Shown one piece after another: positions 7,052 to 16,457 of a stretch of 64,000 nt of DNA. The translations under genes were made by a program, and so were the position numbers. The DNA comes from Comamonadaceae bacterium UBA2121 (GTDB taxonomy: Bacteria > Pseudomonadota > Gammaproteobacteria > Burkholderiales > Burkholderiaceae_C). The stretch lies in contig DCYB01000011.1 of NCBI GenBank assembly GCA_002331385.1, positions 394,873 through 458,872 on the forward strand, written 5' to 3'. Under the pieces are notes generated by a model, which had not been told where the DNA came from, did not search any database, and worked only from the letters and a program-made list of their open reading frames with translations. Numbering within the stretch: position 1 is the stretch's first letter; every line of letters starts with the position of its first letter.

Positions 7052-8902
7052 ATGCGCAGAATGGGCGGCTCGGCCGCATCGATCGACAACCCGGCACAGG
7101 CACCCGTTCCCGGGCGCGACTGGCAGACGCTTGGCCGGCTGGTTCCCTATCTTTTGCAATACAAGTGGCGCGTGCTGGCGGCATTGGCATTCGTGCTATG
7201 CGCCAAGCTCGCCAATGTCGGCATCCCCATTTTGCTCAAGCATCTGGTGGACGCGCTGTCGATCCAGCCGGGAGATGCCGTGGCGGTGCTGGTGGTGCCC
7301 ATGGGCCTGCTGCTGGCTTACGGGCTGCTGCGCTTGTCGACGTCGTTATTCACCGAACTGCGCGAACTGGTGTTTGCCAAAGCCACGCAGGGCGCGGCGC
7401 GCACGATTGCGCTCCACACCTTTCAGCATCTGCATGGGTTGAGCCTGCGCTTCCATCTGGAGCGCCAGACGGGTGGCATGACGCGCGATATCGAGCGCGG
7501 CGTGAAGGGCGTTGAGTCGCTGATCTCGTATTCGCTCTACAGCATCCTGCCGACCTTCGTGGAGGTCGCGCTGGTGCTCGGCATTCTGGCGGTGAAATTC
7601 GATGCGTGGTTCTTCTGGATCACCGTGGTGGCGCTGGTGCTCTACATCACGTTCACTGTCACCATGACGGAATGGCGCACCCGTTTTCGGCGCGAGGCGA
7701 ATGTGGCGGATTCGGCGGCGCACACGAAGGCCATCGATTCGCTGTTGAATTACGAAACTGTCAAGTACTTCAATAACGAAGACTTCGAAGCGCGCCGCTA
7801 CGACGAGAACCTGGAGAAGCTGCGCCGCGCGCGCCTCAAGAGCCAGACCTCGCTCAGCCTGCTCAACTCGGGCCAGCAACTGATCATTGCGACGGCGTTG
7901 GTCGTGATGCTCTGGCGTGCCACACAGGGCGTGGTCGATGGGCGGCTCACGCTGGGCGATCTGGTGATGATCAACGCGTTCATGATCCAGCTGTATATCC
8001 CGCTGAACTTCCTGGGCGCGATTTACCGCGAGATCAAACAGAGTCTGACCGATCTGGACCGCATGTTCACGCTCATGGACAAAGAGCGCGAGGTGGCAGA
8101 CCAGCCCGCTGCACAGCCGCTGCGCTGCGATGCCCCGCCGACCATCCGCTTTGACGGCGTGCGCTTTGGCTACGAACCTGCGCGCGAGATCCTGCATGGC
8201 GTGAGCTTTGACATTCCTGCTGGAAAAACCGTGGCCGTGGTGGGCCCGTCGGGCTCGGGCAAATCGACGCTCGCGCGCTTGCTATTCCGCTTCTACGACG
8301 TGCAGGAAGGGCGCATCACGATCAACGGACAGGACATTCGCGAGGTCACGCAAGCCAGCCTGCGACAGGCCATCGGCATCGTGCCGCAGGACACGGTGCT
8401 GTTCAACGATACGGTGGAGTACAACATCGCCTATGGCCGACCCGGTGCTACGCGGGCCGATGTGGAAGCCGCCGCGCGCGCTGCGCACATCCATGATTTC
8501 ATCGCCGCAACGCCCAAGGGCTATGACACGATGGTGGGTGAGCGCGGACTCAAGCTGTCGGGCGGCGAAAAGCAACGCGTGGCGATTGCACGCACGCTGC
8601 TGAAGAACCCGCCCATCCTCATTTTTGACGAGGCGACTTCGGCGCTCGACTCCGCCAACGAACGCGCCATCCAGCGCGAGCTGCGCAGCGCTGCGCAGTT
8701 CAAGACAGCGTTGGTGATTGCGCACCGGCTGTCCACCGTGGTCGATGCGCACGAGATTCTCGTGATGGACGCGGGCCGCATCCAGGAGCGCGGCACGCAC
8801 GCGCAACTGCTCGCGCTGGGCGGGCAGTATGCGCGCATGTGGACGCTGCAGCGCGAGTCGCGCACCGACGAGGTCACGGCGACTGCGCAGGAAGGGCTAT
8901 GA
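7052..8902 (+). CDS. ABC exporter, fused permease and ATPase (Atm1/HMT1 type)
   Basis: 616 residues: six-helix transmembrane domain at about 35-320, then a nucleotide-binding domain at about 360-595. Walker A is GPSGSGKST (about 397), the signature is LSGGEKQR (about 502), and Walker B is ILIFDEATSALD (about 523). Segments such as ETVKYFNNEDFEARRYDENL in the intracellular helices are characteristic of the Atm1/ABCB7 branch, which in proteobacteria exports glutathione or glutathione-metal/sulfur adducts. ATG 7052 follows AGGA and starts MRRMGGSA; an upstream in-frame ATG at 7019 would add 11 residues. Alone on its strand, convergent with the E1 beta gene. Substrate is inference from family. 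Confidence 0.92.
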   Translation: MRRMGGSAASIDNPAQAPVPGRDWQTLGRLVPYLLQYKWRVLAALAFVLCAKLANVGIPILLKHLVDALSIQPGDAVAVLVVPMGLLLAYGLLRLSTSLFTELRELVFAKATQGAARTIALHTFQHLHGLSLRFHLERQTGGMTRDIERGVKGVESLISYSLYSILPTFVEVALVLGILAVKFDAWFFWITVVALVLYITFTVTMTEWRTRFRREANVADSAAHTKAIDSLLNYETVKYFNNEDFEARRYDENLEKLRRARLKSQTSLSLLNSGQQLIIATALVVMLWRATQGVVDGRLTLGDLVMINAFMIQLYIPLNFLGAIYREIKQSLTDLDRMFTLMDKEREVADQPAAQPLRCDAPPTIRFDGVRFGYEPAREILHGVSFDIPAGKTVAVVGPSGSGKSTLARLLFRFYDVQEGRITINGQDIREVTQASLRQAIGIVPQDTVLFNDTVEYNIAYGRPGATRADVEAAARAAHIHDFIAATPKGYDTMVGERGLKLSGGEKQRVAIARTLLKNPPILIFDEATSALDSANERAIQRELRSAAQFKTALVIAHRLSTVVDAHEILVMDAGRIQERGTHAQLLALGGQYARMWTLQRESRTDEVTATAQEGL

Positions 8903-8922
8903 CAGAGGAGTGATACGCGGCC

Positions 8923-9948
8923 TCAGCGGCGTTGCAGCAGCTTCTGAACGGCTTCGGTGATCTGCGCGGGACCCACGCGCGCGATGGCTTCCAGCGATTG
9001 CGCGTAGCCCACCGGAATGCGCGGCGCACCCAGACGCGCCACGCGCGCGTGGCTGTGCTCGGCCACCGTGGCAGCCACTTCCGCGCCAAAGCCGGACGCT
9101 TGCACGGCCTCATGCACGACCAGCACGTGGCCGGTTGCATGTGCGCTGGCGAGTACCGCATCACGGTCCCACGGCCAGATCGTGCGCAGGTCGATGACCT
9201 CGGCATGCACGCCTTGCCCGGCCAGCGCCTTGGCGGCATCCACGCAGGCATGCACCTGCCTGGACCACGACACGATGGTCACGTCATTACCATTGGCACT
9301 GCCGCTGAACGCCGTGCGCGCGCGGCCCAGTTCCACCGGCTCGTGCAGCACCTCGCCTTGCATGCCCCACAGTTCCTTGTGCTCCATGTAGACCACCGGA
9401 TCGCCACACGCCAACGCGCTGCGCAGCAGTCCATAGTTGTCTGCGGGCGTGGAGGGCGCCACGACGACGAGCCCCGGCACATGCGCAAACCACGACTCGA
9501 ACGATTGCGAGTGCTGCGCGGCAGATGCAGTCCAGATGCCGATGGGCAGGCGCGCCACCAGCGGCACGCGGCCCTGGCCGCCAAACATGTAGCGGTTCTT
9601 CGCTGCCTGATTCACCAGTTCATCGATGGCGCACAGGGCGAAATCGGCCACGCGCATTTCCACGACGGGACGCATGCCTGCGAGCGCCATGCCCACGCCC
9701 GCGCCCATGATGGTGGACTCGGAAATCGGCGTGTCGATGATGCGCTCCTCGCCAAAGATGTTGACGAGATTGCGGCCATCGGTGCTGCGGTATTGGCCGA
9801 ACACGCCGCCGCGCCCGAGGTCCTCGCCCATGGCGATCACGTGCGGATCGGCATGCATGGCTTCTTCCAGCGCCACCGCGGCCGCCTGCGCGTAGCTCAG
9901 CGTAGAAACGCGCGCGGCGCTGTGGGTGCTTGTCGCAAATTCGGTCAT
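8923..9948 (-). CDS. 2-oxoacid (pyruvate/acetoin-type) dehydrogenase E1, beta subunit
   Basis: 341 residues of the transketolase pyrimidine-binding domain (about 15-190, GEDLGRGGVFGQYRSTDG, GAGVGMALAGMRPVVEMR) followed by the C-terminal domain (about 205-325, VHEAVQASGFGAEVAA). It pairs with the alpha subunit encoded just upstream to form a TPP-dependent E1 that decarboxylates a 2-oxoacid or acetoin. ATG 9948 overlaps the alpha stop codon by ATGA and follows AAGGGA, so the two are translationally coupled. No E2 (lipoyl acyltransferase) or E3 gene follows, so the partner must be elsewhere or the enzyme acts with a different acceptor. Confidence 0.93.
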   Translation of the reverse strand: MTEFATSTHSAARVSTLSYAQAAAVALEEAMHADPHVIAMGEDLGRGGVFGQYRSTDGRNLVNIFGEERIIDTPISESTIMGAGVGMALAGMRPVVEMRVADFALCAIDELVNQAAKNRYMFGGQGRVPLVARLPIGIWTASAAQHSQSFESWFAHVPGLVVVAPSTPADNYGLLRSALACGDPVVYMEHKELWGMQGEVLHEPVELGRARTAFSGSANGNDVTIVSWSRQVHACVDAAKALAGQGVHAEVIDLRTIWPWDRDAVLASAHATGHVLVVHEAVQASGFGAEVAATVAEHSHARVARLGAPRIPVGYAQSLEAIARVGPAQITEAVQKLLQRR

Positions 9949-10952
9949 GACCACATCCCTTCGCCTGTGTTGAGAATGTCCGTGTAGGCCGCGCTGGCCT
10001 GCGGCACGGGTGATTGCGATGCCGTGGCAACGGCGGCGTCGATTTCAGCTTTGGCCTCGGCATCGATGCGCGCGGCCTGCGCGCCCAGTCCCTGTTGCTC
10101 CAGCGTGGCGCGGGCGCGCACGATGGGGTCGGTCTTGAGCGCTTCGGCCACTTCCTTCGGGTCACGATAGGTCGCGGGATCGACGGAGACGTGGCCCTTT
10201 TGGCGATAGGTCAGTGCGTGCAGCAACTGCGGGCCGCTGCCTGCGCGTATGTCGGCAATCAGCCGGGCGGCGGCGTCGCTCACGGCCTGCACGTCATTGC
10301 CATCCACGCGCGTGGCGGGAATGCCCAGCGACTCGGCGCGTGCGCTCGCGGCGTTGCTGCCCGCTGTCATCGGAGCGGATCGGGTGGTGGCGGAAATCTG
10401 GTTGTCCTCGCACACGAACAGCACGGGCAACTGGTACACCTGTGCCCAGTTCAGCGCTTCGAGAAACGGGCCGCGGTTGATCGCGCCATCGCCAAAGAAG
10501 CTCACGGCAATGGCGTCGGTGCGGCGCAGCTTGAGCGCGTGCGCGGCGCCCACAGCAATCGGCAGACCGGCCGTGACCACGCCATTGGCTCCCAGCATGC
10601 CCACGGAAAAATCCGCAATGTGCATGGAGCCGCCCTTGCCACTGTTGTAGCCATTGGCGCGACCAAACAGTTCGCACATCATTTTGGTGCTGTCCGCGCC
10701 CTTGGCCAAAGTGTGGCCGTGGCCCCGGTGGGTGGATGTGAGCAAGTCCGCGGGCGTGAGATGCGCGCACACGCCGGTGGCGACGGCTTCCTGTCCGGTG
10801 GACAGGTGCAGCGGGCCTTTCACGCGGACCTCGTCGGGCTTGCCGGTGGCGGCTCCGCCCCAGGTCACACCGCCCTGACTGGCGGCTTCGGCAGCGTCTT
10901 CAAACGCGCGGATGCGCACCATGGTGCGGTAAAGAGAAAGCAGATCGGTCAT
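9945..10952 (-). CDS. 2-oxoacid (pyruvate/acetoin-type) dehydrogenase E1, alpha subunit
   Basis: 335 residues, the length of PdhA/AcoA-type alpha subunits. The TPP-binding motif is seen as FFGDGAINRGPFLEALNWA followed by the distal Asn in CEDNQISATT; SSTKMMCELFGRANGYNSGKGGS-like residues precede it. Start ATG 10952 is chosen over an upstream extension because the conserved MTDLLSLYRTMVRIRAFE begins there. It lies 81 bp downstream of the TRAP binding-protein gene, suggesting that the imported compound is its substrate or a precursor. Acetoin, pyruvate and branched-chain 2-oxoacid versions cannot be separated by eye. Confidence 0.93.
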   Translation of the reverse strand: MTDLLSLYRTMVRIRAFEDAAEAASQGGVTWGGAATGKPDEVRVKGPLHLSTGQEAVATGVCAHLTPADLLTSTHRGHGHTLAKGADSTKMMCELFGRANGYNSGKGGSMHIADFSVGMLGANGVVTAGLPIAVGAAHALKLRRTDAIAVSFFGDGAINRGPFLEALNWAQVYQLPVLFVCEDNQISATTRSAPMTAGSNAASARAESLGIPATRVDGNDVQAVSDAAARLIADIRAGSGPQLLHALTYRQKGHVSVDPATYRDPKEVAEALKTDPIVRARATLEQQGLGAQAARIDAEAKAEIDAAVATASQSPVPQASAAYTDILNTGEGMWS

Positions 10953-10977
10953 GGTGGAAAAAGACAAGACGTGCAAA

Positions 10978-11009
10978 GACCGCGCGCCTTCCAGTGGAAG
11001 GGCGCGGTC
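10978..11009 (-). terminator. GC-rich hairpin between dctP and E1 alpha
   Basis: Stem GACCGCGC-CCTTCC / GGAAGG-GCGCGGTC with a 3-nt loop and one bulge. There is no clean T-run on the minus strand, so it may be a processing or partial-termination element giving higher TRAP binding-protein expression than E1. Confidence 0.5.
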
Positions 11010-11033
11010 GTTGTGATGAGGACGAAGGACTGC

Positions 11034-12074
11034 TTACTGCTTGGGACGGGCAGCGATGGCCTTTTCCGCCATGTCCACGAGGTTGGTGCCGATCTGCGGC
11101 TTCCACTTGTCGTACACCGGGCGCGTGACTTTGACGAACGCGGCGCGCTGCTCGGGCGTGAGCTGCGTGACCGTCACGCCCATGCCGGCGATGTCTTTGA
11201 GCAGAGGCTTGCCCGGCTCGACCAGACCCTTGCGGGCGAGGGCGATTTCCTGCTTGCCTGCATCCAGCGCCGCCTGGCGCACGATGTCTTGATCGGCCTT
11301 GGTCCAACTGGCCCAGATGTCCTTGTTGACCACGAACACCAGCGGATCGGCCATGTAGCCCCAGGTCGTCACGAACTTCTGGCCGACGGTCTGCAGCTTC
11401 AGGATGGTGAACATGAAGAGCGGGTTTTCCTGCCCGTCCACCGCGCCGCTGGAGAGCGCGGGCTGCGCATCGGCCCAGCTCATCTGCGTGGGGTTCGCGC
11501 CCATGGCGGTGAACATGTCGGTGAAGATGGGAGAGCCCACCACACGAATCTTCATGCCCTTGAGGTCTTCGGGCTTGGAGATCGCATGCTTGGAATTGGT
11601 CAGTTCGCGATAGCCGTTTTCGCCCCAGGCCAGCGGCATCACGCCGGATTTTTCCAGTGTCTTGAACACTTCCTTGCCCACGTCGCCCTGCGTCAGCGCG
11701 TCCACGGCCGCGTAGTCGGGCATCAGGAAGGGCAGGGAGAACAGGTTCAGCGACTTCACCTGCGGCGACCAGTTGATGGTCGAGCCCACTGCCATGTCGA
11801 TCACGCCCTGACGCAGCGCGCTGAATTCGCGCGTCTGGTCGCCCTGGATCAGCGACACGCCGGGGTACAGCTTGATGTTGATGCGACCTTTGGTGCGCTC
11901 CTTCACCAGATCGGCCCAGATCTGCCCGGCCATGCCCCAGGGCGATGGTGGGCCGAGCACCAGCGAGAGGCGGTATTCACTCTTGTAATTCTGCTGCGCC
12001 AACGCCACGGAAGGCGACAGGGCCAGTGCGGCAGCGGCGGCTGCGGTGGCAGTGAGGAATGTGCGAAGTTTCAT
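11034..12074 (-). CDS. dctP: TRAP transporter periplasmic solute receptor (DctP family)
   Basis: 346 residues. Signal peptide at about 1-28 (basic MKLR, hydrophobic alanine-rich core, cleavage after VALA). The mature part is a TRAP extracytoplasmic receptor, with GPPSPWGMAGQIWADLVKE near the start, KSLNLFSLPFLMPDYA, and KGMKIRVVGSPIF containing the conserved Arg that salt-bridges the carboxylate of ligands. It captures an organic acid in the periplasm for the DctQM permease. ATG 12074 is chosen because it starts the signal peptide and has GGAGAC just upstream. Third gene of a QMP-ordered transporter operon. Confidence 0.93.
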   Translation of the reverse strand: MKLRTFLTATAAAAAALALSPSVALAQQNYKSEYRLSLVLGPPSPWGMAGQIWADLVKERTKGRINIKLYPGVSLIQGDQTREFSALRQGVIDMAVGSTINWSPQVKSLNLFSLPFLMPDYAAVDALTQGDVGKEVFKTLEKSGVMPLAWGENGYRELTNSKHAISKPEDLKGMKIRVVGSPIFTDMFTAMGANPTQMSWADAQPALSSGAVDGQENPLFMFTILKLQTVGQKFVTTWGYMADPLVFVVNKDIWASWTKADQDIVRQAALDAGKQEIALARKGLVEPGKPLLKDIAGMGVTVTQLTPEQRAAFVKVTRPVYDKWKPQIGTNLVDMAEKAIAARPKQ

Positions 12075-12138
12075 GGTTGTCTCCTTCCGGGGGTAAAACG
12101 AAAACGAACTCTTGTTATGCATGCCATGGGTGCACGGA

Positions 12139-13437
12139 TCAGTAGCCCAGACGGTGCGGCAGCCACAGCGCCAGTTGCGGGAACGCGATCACCAGCACCA
12201 TCACGATGAACATGGCCAGCAGCATCGGGCCGACCCAGCGCACGGTGGATTCCATGCGCACATTGGCGATGCGGCAGGACACCATCAGGTTCACCGCCAG
12301 CGGTGGTGTGAACTGGCCCAGCGCCACCTTCAGCGTCAGGATCACACCGAACCACACGGGGTCCCATTGGTAGTGGTTCATCACCGGCAGCAACAGCGGC
12401 ACGAAGATCAGGAAAATCGATACGCCGTCCAGGAACATGCCCACGGTGATCAGCAGCAGGATCAGCAACGCCATTACGCCCCATTCGCCCAGACCTGAAT
12501 GCACGATGGCGTTGGCGACCGGATCGATCACGCCGAGTGTGGACAGCGAGAACGCAAAGATGCCCGCCAGCGACACCACCAGCAGGATGACGGCAGACAG
12601 CTCGCCCGCTTCGCGCAGGATCTCGAACAGGTCGCGCACCTTGATCGTGCGGTAGATGACCATGCCGACGAAAAGTCCGTAGAACACGGCCACCACGGCA
12701 GCCTCCGTCGGCGTGAACAGACCGGCGCGCATGCCGCCGAGAATCAGCACCGGCGCGGCCAGTCCCCACGACGCGTCGCGCAGGCTGCGCCAGAACGGTG
12801 GGCGCGGCATGGAGGCTTCCAGACCGCCCATCTTGTGTCGGCGTGCCATCCAGACTGCGGGCACGATCAGTGCCAGTCCGGCCAGCACACCGGGCACCAT
12901 GCCTGCCGCAAACAGGGCGGGCACGGACGCGCCGGGCACGAGCACGGAATAGATGATGAAGGCGACCGATGGCGGAATCAGGATGTCGGTGGCCGCAGCC
13001 GCGCCGACCACCGATGCGGAGAAGCTGTTGGGATAGCCCGCGCGCGCCATCGCGGCAATCATCACGCCACCGACAGCAGCCGCGTTGGCCGGCCCCGAGC
13101 CGGAAATGCCGCCCAGAAACATCGCCACGGCAATCGCCACCAGCGGCAGCATGCCCGGGCCGCGACCGACGATGGCCACGGCGAAATTCACCAGCCGCAA
13201 GGCCACGCCGGAGCGGTCGAAAATCGATCCCACCAGCACGAACATGGGTACCGCCAGCAGCGGGTATTTGCCCAGACCGGCGTAGAAATTCTGCGGCACG
13301 GCGAGCAAGCCGAACCATTGCGTTTCCTGATTCGCGAGCGCGATCGCGGCGGCTCCGGCCAGGCCCAGGGCGGCGCCAATCGGCACACCCACCAGCATCA
13401 GGACGATGAAGGCGACAAACAGCAGGGTGGCGATCAT
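12139..13437 (-). CDS. dctM: TRAP transporter large permease (DctM)
   Basis: 432 residues, almost wholly hydrophobic, with the expected 11-12 membrane helices. GGISGSGPANAAAVGGVMI and IPPSVAFIIYSVLVPGASV are DctM hallmarks. It forms the sodium-driven translocation channel of the TRAP importer. ATG 13437 overlaps the dctQ stop by ATGA, which fixes the start and indicates translational coupling. 64 bp separate its stop from dctP. Confidence 0.94.
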   Translation of the reverse strand: MIATLLFVAFIVLMLVGVPIGAALGLAGAAAIALANQETQWFGLLAVPQNFYAGLGKYPLLAVPMFVLVGSIFDRSGVALRLVNFAVAIVGRGPGMLPLVAIAVAMFLGGISGSGPANAAAVGGVMIAAMARAGYPNSFSASVVGAAAATDILIPPSVAFIIYSVLVPGASVPALFAAGMVPGVLAGLALIVPAVWMARRHKMGGLEASMPRPPFWRSLRDASWGLAAPVLILGGMRAGLFTPTEAAVVAVFYGLFVGMVIYRTIKVRDLFEILREAGELSAVILLVVSLAGIFAFSLSTLGVIDPVANAIVHSGLGEWGVMALLILLLITVGMFLDGVSIFLIFVPLLLPVMNHYQWDPVWFGVILTLKVALGQFTPPLAVNLMVSCRIANVRMESTVRWVGPMLLAMFIVMVLVIAFPQLALWLPHRLGY

Positions 13438-14024
13438 GGCGACTTGCTTCCTGCGGCGGGTGAGTCGGAAACGGTTTCGTCCACGAGGTATTCGATGTCC
13501 GGCTGGCGCGAGCGACGGATGAACAGGCCCACCGCACGGCACGCAATCAGCGCCGAGAGAATGGGCAGCCACATCGTGTACCACCACACCGGAACGCCGA
13601 TGCCGGGCGAGGTTTCTTCAAACCGGTAGTCGTCGTAGAGCGTGCGGATGCTCAACACGGCGATGACCGTGAACAGCAGCGCCACCATCAGCGCGCCCAG
13701 TTGTGCAAGGCGCCGGCGGCGCAGCGCGCTGCCCGACTCCGAGAAAAATTCGATGCGGATATGGCGGTCGCGCGCCACGGCGGCAGAACCCGCCACGAGT
13801 GCCAGCACGATCATCAGGAACACGGAAATCTCTTCCGTCCACGCAAATGAGGAACTCGTGAAGTAACGGACGAGCACGTTCGCGAATGTGATGAGGGCCA
13901 ACGCTGCCATCACGATCACGGTGAGCCAATCTTCGATGCGCAGGGAACGGGGTTCAGAGTCGGCAGGGGCCGGAGTTTCCGAAACGTGGTGGATTTCCGT
14001 TTCGGCAGGGGACTTGGATGACAT
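13434..14024 (-). CDS. dctQ: TRAP transporter small permease (DctQ)
   Basis: 196 residues with four membrane helices (about 34-58, 70-95, 112-135, 155-175) and a polar N-terminal tail of about 30 residues. The SFAWTEEISVFLMIVLALVAGS stretch in helix 2 with its TEE and following DRHIRIEFF is typical of DctQ. First gene of the operon dctQ-dctM-dctP-E1alpha-E1beta, so the promoter should lie in 14025-14260, shared with the divergent LysR gene. Confidence 0.92.
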   Translation of the reverse strand: MSSKSPAETEIHHVSETPAPADSEPRSLRIEDWLTVIVMAALALITFANVLVRYFTSSSFAWTEEISVFLMIVLALVAGSAAVARDRHIRIEFFSESGSALRRRRLAQLGALMVALLFTVIAVLSIRTLYDDYRFEETSPGIGVPVWWYTMWLPILSALIACRAVGLFIRRSRQPDIEYLVDETVSDSPAAGSKSP

Positions 14025-14224
14025 CGCAGGAGAGTGGCAGGAAGCAGGACAACAAATTCGAAAAAGCCAACGTCAGGCCGTTCGATGGGGTGCATCCGGG
14101 GCCGCGTCATGCGCAGGAGTGAGTGTCATTTTGCCCCTGAAGTAACCGGGGGTATGTCGGGGTGTTCCCGAGTAAGCGACCCTCGGTTGCTGCGCTGCAG
14201 CATCGAAAAATCCGCGCTTTGGCA

Positions 14225-14241
14225 TATGCATTTGTTGCATA
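14225..14241. promoter_or_regulatory. LysR-type operator candidate TATGCA-N5-TGCATA
   Basis: Perfect 6-bp inverted repeat spaced by TTTGT that includes the T-N11-A core (T at 14227, A at 14239). It lies 20 bp before the LysR start and on the upstream side of the dctQ operon, the classic place for autoregulation by a divergent LysR protein. Confidence 0.55.
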
Positions 14242-14260
14242 ACGTTGTTGCAGGCTGATA

Positions 14261-15220
14261 ATGAGTGCCATGGAAACCAAGTGGCTTGAGGACTTTGTCA
14301 GCCTCGCAGAAACTCGCAGCTTCAGCCGTTCGGCGCAACTGCGTCATGTCACGCAACCCGCTTTTTCGCGGCGCATTCAGGCGCTGGAGGCATGGGCCGG
14401 CACCGATCTGGTGGATCGCAGCTCCTACCCCACGCGGCTCACGAGTGCAGGCAAGACGCTGTACGACCAAGCCATCGAGATGCTGCAGGCGCTGCAAAAC
14501 ACGCGCGCCATGCTGAGAGCGCATACAACGACGGGCAAGGACATGATCGTCTTTGCCGTGCCGCACACGCTGGCTTTCACCTTTTTTCCCGCCTGGCTGA
14601 CGCGGCTGCGCAGCGAGTTCGGTCCACTCAAGACGCGGCTGCTCGCGCTCAACGTGCACGATGCGGTGATGCGTCTGGTGGAAGGCGGCTGCGATTTGCT
14701 GATCGCATATTTCCATCCGTCCCAGCCGATCCAGTTGGATGCGGACCGCTACGAAATGGTCAGCCTTGGCGAAGAACTGCTCGCGCCTTATTGCAAACCC
14801 GATGCGGATGGCAAGCCGATGTACATGCTGCCCGGCAAGCCAGGGCAGCCACTGCCGTATTTAGGGTATGCGCCCGGTGCCTACTTGAGCCGCGTGACGG
14901 ACCTGATTCTGAAAGAAGCGGCCACGACGATCCATCTCGATCGCGTCTATGAAACCGACATGGCAGAAGGCTTGAAAGCCATGGCGGTGGAAGGCCATGG
15001 CGTCGCGTTTTTACCGCACAGCGCCGTAAAAAAAGAGTTGCGTGCAGGCAAGCTCGTCAGTGCCGCACCGGCCGATGCAGCGCATCTGCAAGTCGCGATG
15101 GAGGTGCGTGCCTATCGCGAGAAGCCGAGTCCCAAGGACGCCACGAACTCTTTGGCGCAATCCTTCTGGACCTATCTGCAATCGCAATCCGATGCGGCCA
15201 ACGTAGAAGAGGACTATTAA
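14261..15220 (+). CDS. LysR-family transcriptional regulator (HypT-like N-terminus)
   Basis: 319 residues: winged helix-turn-helix at about 5-65 (FVSLAETRSFSRSAQLRHVTQPAFSRRIQALE, shown here in part) and a periplasmic-binding-fold effector domain at about 95-295. The ETKWLEDF start resembles E. coli HypT/YjiE. It is transcribed away from the TRAP/E1 operon and toward the amino-acid ABC cluster, so it could control either. ATG 14261 (behind GCAGG) and ATG 14270 are both possible. The overlapping palindrome suggests self-regulation. The effector is unknown. Confidence 0.88.
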   Translation: MSAMETKWLEDFVSLAETRSFSRSAQLRHVTQPAFSRRIQALEAWAGTDLVDRSSYPTRLTSAGKTLYDQAIEMLQALQNTRAMLRAHTTTGKDMIVFAVPHTLAFTFFPAWLTRLRSEFGPLKTRLLALNVHDAVMRLVEGGCDLLIAYFHPSQPIQLDADRYEMVSLGEELLAPYCKPDADGKPMYMLPGKPGQPLPYLGYAPGAYLSRVTDLILKEAATTIHLDRVYETDMAEGLKAMAVEGHGVAFLPHSAVKKELRAGKLVSAAPADAAHLQVAMEVRAYREKPSPKDATNSLAQSFWTYLQSQSDAANVEEDY

Positions 15221-15436
15221 CCCTGCCAGGAGGTCATGCGTTGATTGCATGGTTATTCGTAGCAATTAGCATTGGCACTGTTGGAATCAGATCGATACAT
15301 TCGCTGAACTTTTTCGTGTGGCACTCACAACAAGAAATTCAGCACCGGGTTGCAATTCGCCAACGACGCCATTGAGTCACCCATTCATGGCGCCCGAACG
15401 GCCCAGTTCTCAATAAGCAAGGAGCGCAGTCGTATC

Positions 15437-16324
15437 ATGAGAAGTCCCTTCTCGAAGGCATGCATGTGCCTTGGAATGCTGGCCTGTAGCCTCTCCGCGA
15501 ACGCGGAAGGGGTGCTGGATCGCGTCGCCAAAGGTGGCGCGCTGGTGATTGCGCATCGCGACGCCTCAATTCCCTTTTCCTATGTGGTGGACGGCAAACC
15601 CATTGGTTATGCGATGGATTTGTGCCTGCGTCTGGCCGATCAGGTACGCAAGGTGACCGGCACGCCGAACATGGAAGTCAAGTATCTGCAGGTGACCTCG
15701 GAGAACCGCGTAGAAAAGGTCAAGAGCGGCAAGGCCGATCTGGAGTGCGGCTCCACTACCAACAACGCGGCGCGGCGCAAGGAAGTCGACTTCACGTTCG
15801 CGCACTTCATCACCGGCGCACGCATCTTGGTAAAGTCAGCGGGCAAGATCGAGCGGGTGGAAGACCTGGAAAAAAAGAAAGTGGTGTCCACCAAGGGAAC
15901 CACGCCGTTGGCCGCAGTCGAGCAGATGAATCGGGCACGTTACTTGCAAATGAACATTGTTGCTGCGCCAGATCATGGCGCCGCCTTTGATATGCTGCAA
16001 AAAGGCGAGGCTGACGCATTTGTCATGGACGACGTGTTGCTGGCAGGCTTGGCCTCCAACAGCGCCGATCCGAAAGAATTCAAAATTGTGGGAAGATTTT
16101 TGACGACCGAGCCGTTGGCGATCATGCTGCCCAAGGGAGATGCAGCTTTCAAGTCACTGGTCGATGCAGAAATGCGACGGTTGATCTCGTCCGGGGAGGT
16201 CAACAAGATTTACGACAAATGGTTCAACAAACCGATTCCTCCGAAGCAGCGGATCCTGAATCTGCCGGCGAGCTATTTGTTGAAAGACTTCTGGAAATAC
16301 CCTACAGATCAGTTGCCTGGTTGA
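15437..16324 (+). CDS. Amino-acid ABC transporter substrate-binding protein (GltI-like paralogue)
   Basis: 295 residues with a signal peptide (about 1-23, cleavage near SANA-EG) and the SBP_bac_3 fold. It is a paralogue of the next gene: both share an ECGSTTNNAAR/LAR-type motif, the TSENRV/TSQNRI segment and the IYDKWF/LYDKWF end, but overall identity is moderate. Start ATG 15437 has AAGGAG about 12 nt upstream, a little far. It lies in a separate position 133 bp before gltI and shares its orientation, so it may feed the same permease with another ligand (glutamate, aspartate or a related acid). Confidence 0.88.
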   Translation: MRSPFSKACMCLGMLACSLSANAEGVLDRVAKGGALVIAHRDASIPFSYVVDGKPIGYAMDLCLRLADQVRKVTGTPNMEVKYLQVTSENRVEKVKSGKADLECGSTTNNAARRKEVDFTFAHFITGARILVKSAGKIERVEDLEKKKVVSTKGTTPLAAVEQMNRARYLQMNIVAAPDHGAAFDMLQKGEADAFVMDDVLLAGLASNSADPKEFKIVGRFLTTEPLAIMLPKGDAAFKSLVDAEMRRLISSGEVNKIYDKWFNKPIPPKQRILNLPASYLLKDFWKYPTDQLPG

Positions 16325-16457
16325 TGGTGCAATTCCGGGAAACCCACGGTGACAAGTGGATGTGACGTAAATAAGCAGATTCGACACGATTGATGATGTA
16401 AGCGGACACACCCTTTCACTACACTTGTTTTTTTCGCTTCACATGCAAGGAGATTCT

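Noticed and set aside
10014..12209. Plus-strand open frame of 731 codons
   Set aside because: Antisense to E1 alpha and the TRAP receptor, rich in His/Arg/Gly, no recognisable motif.
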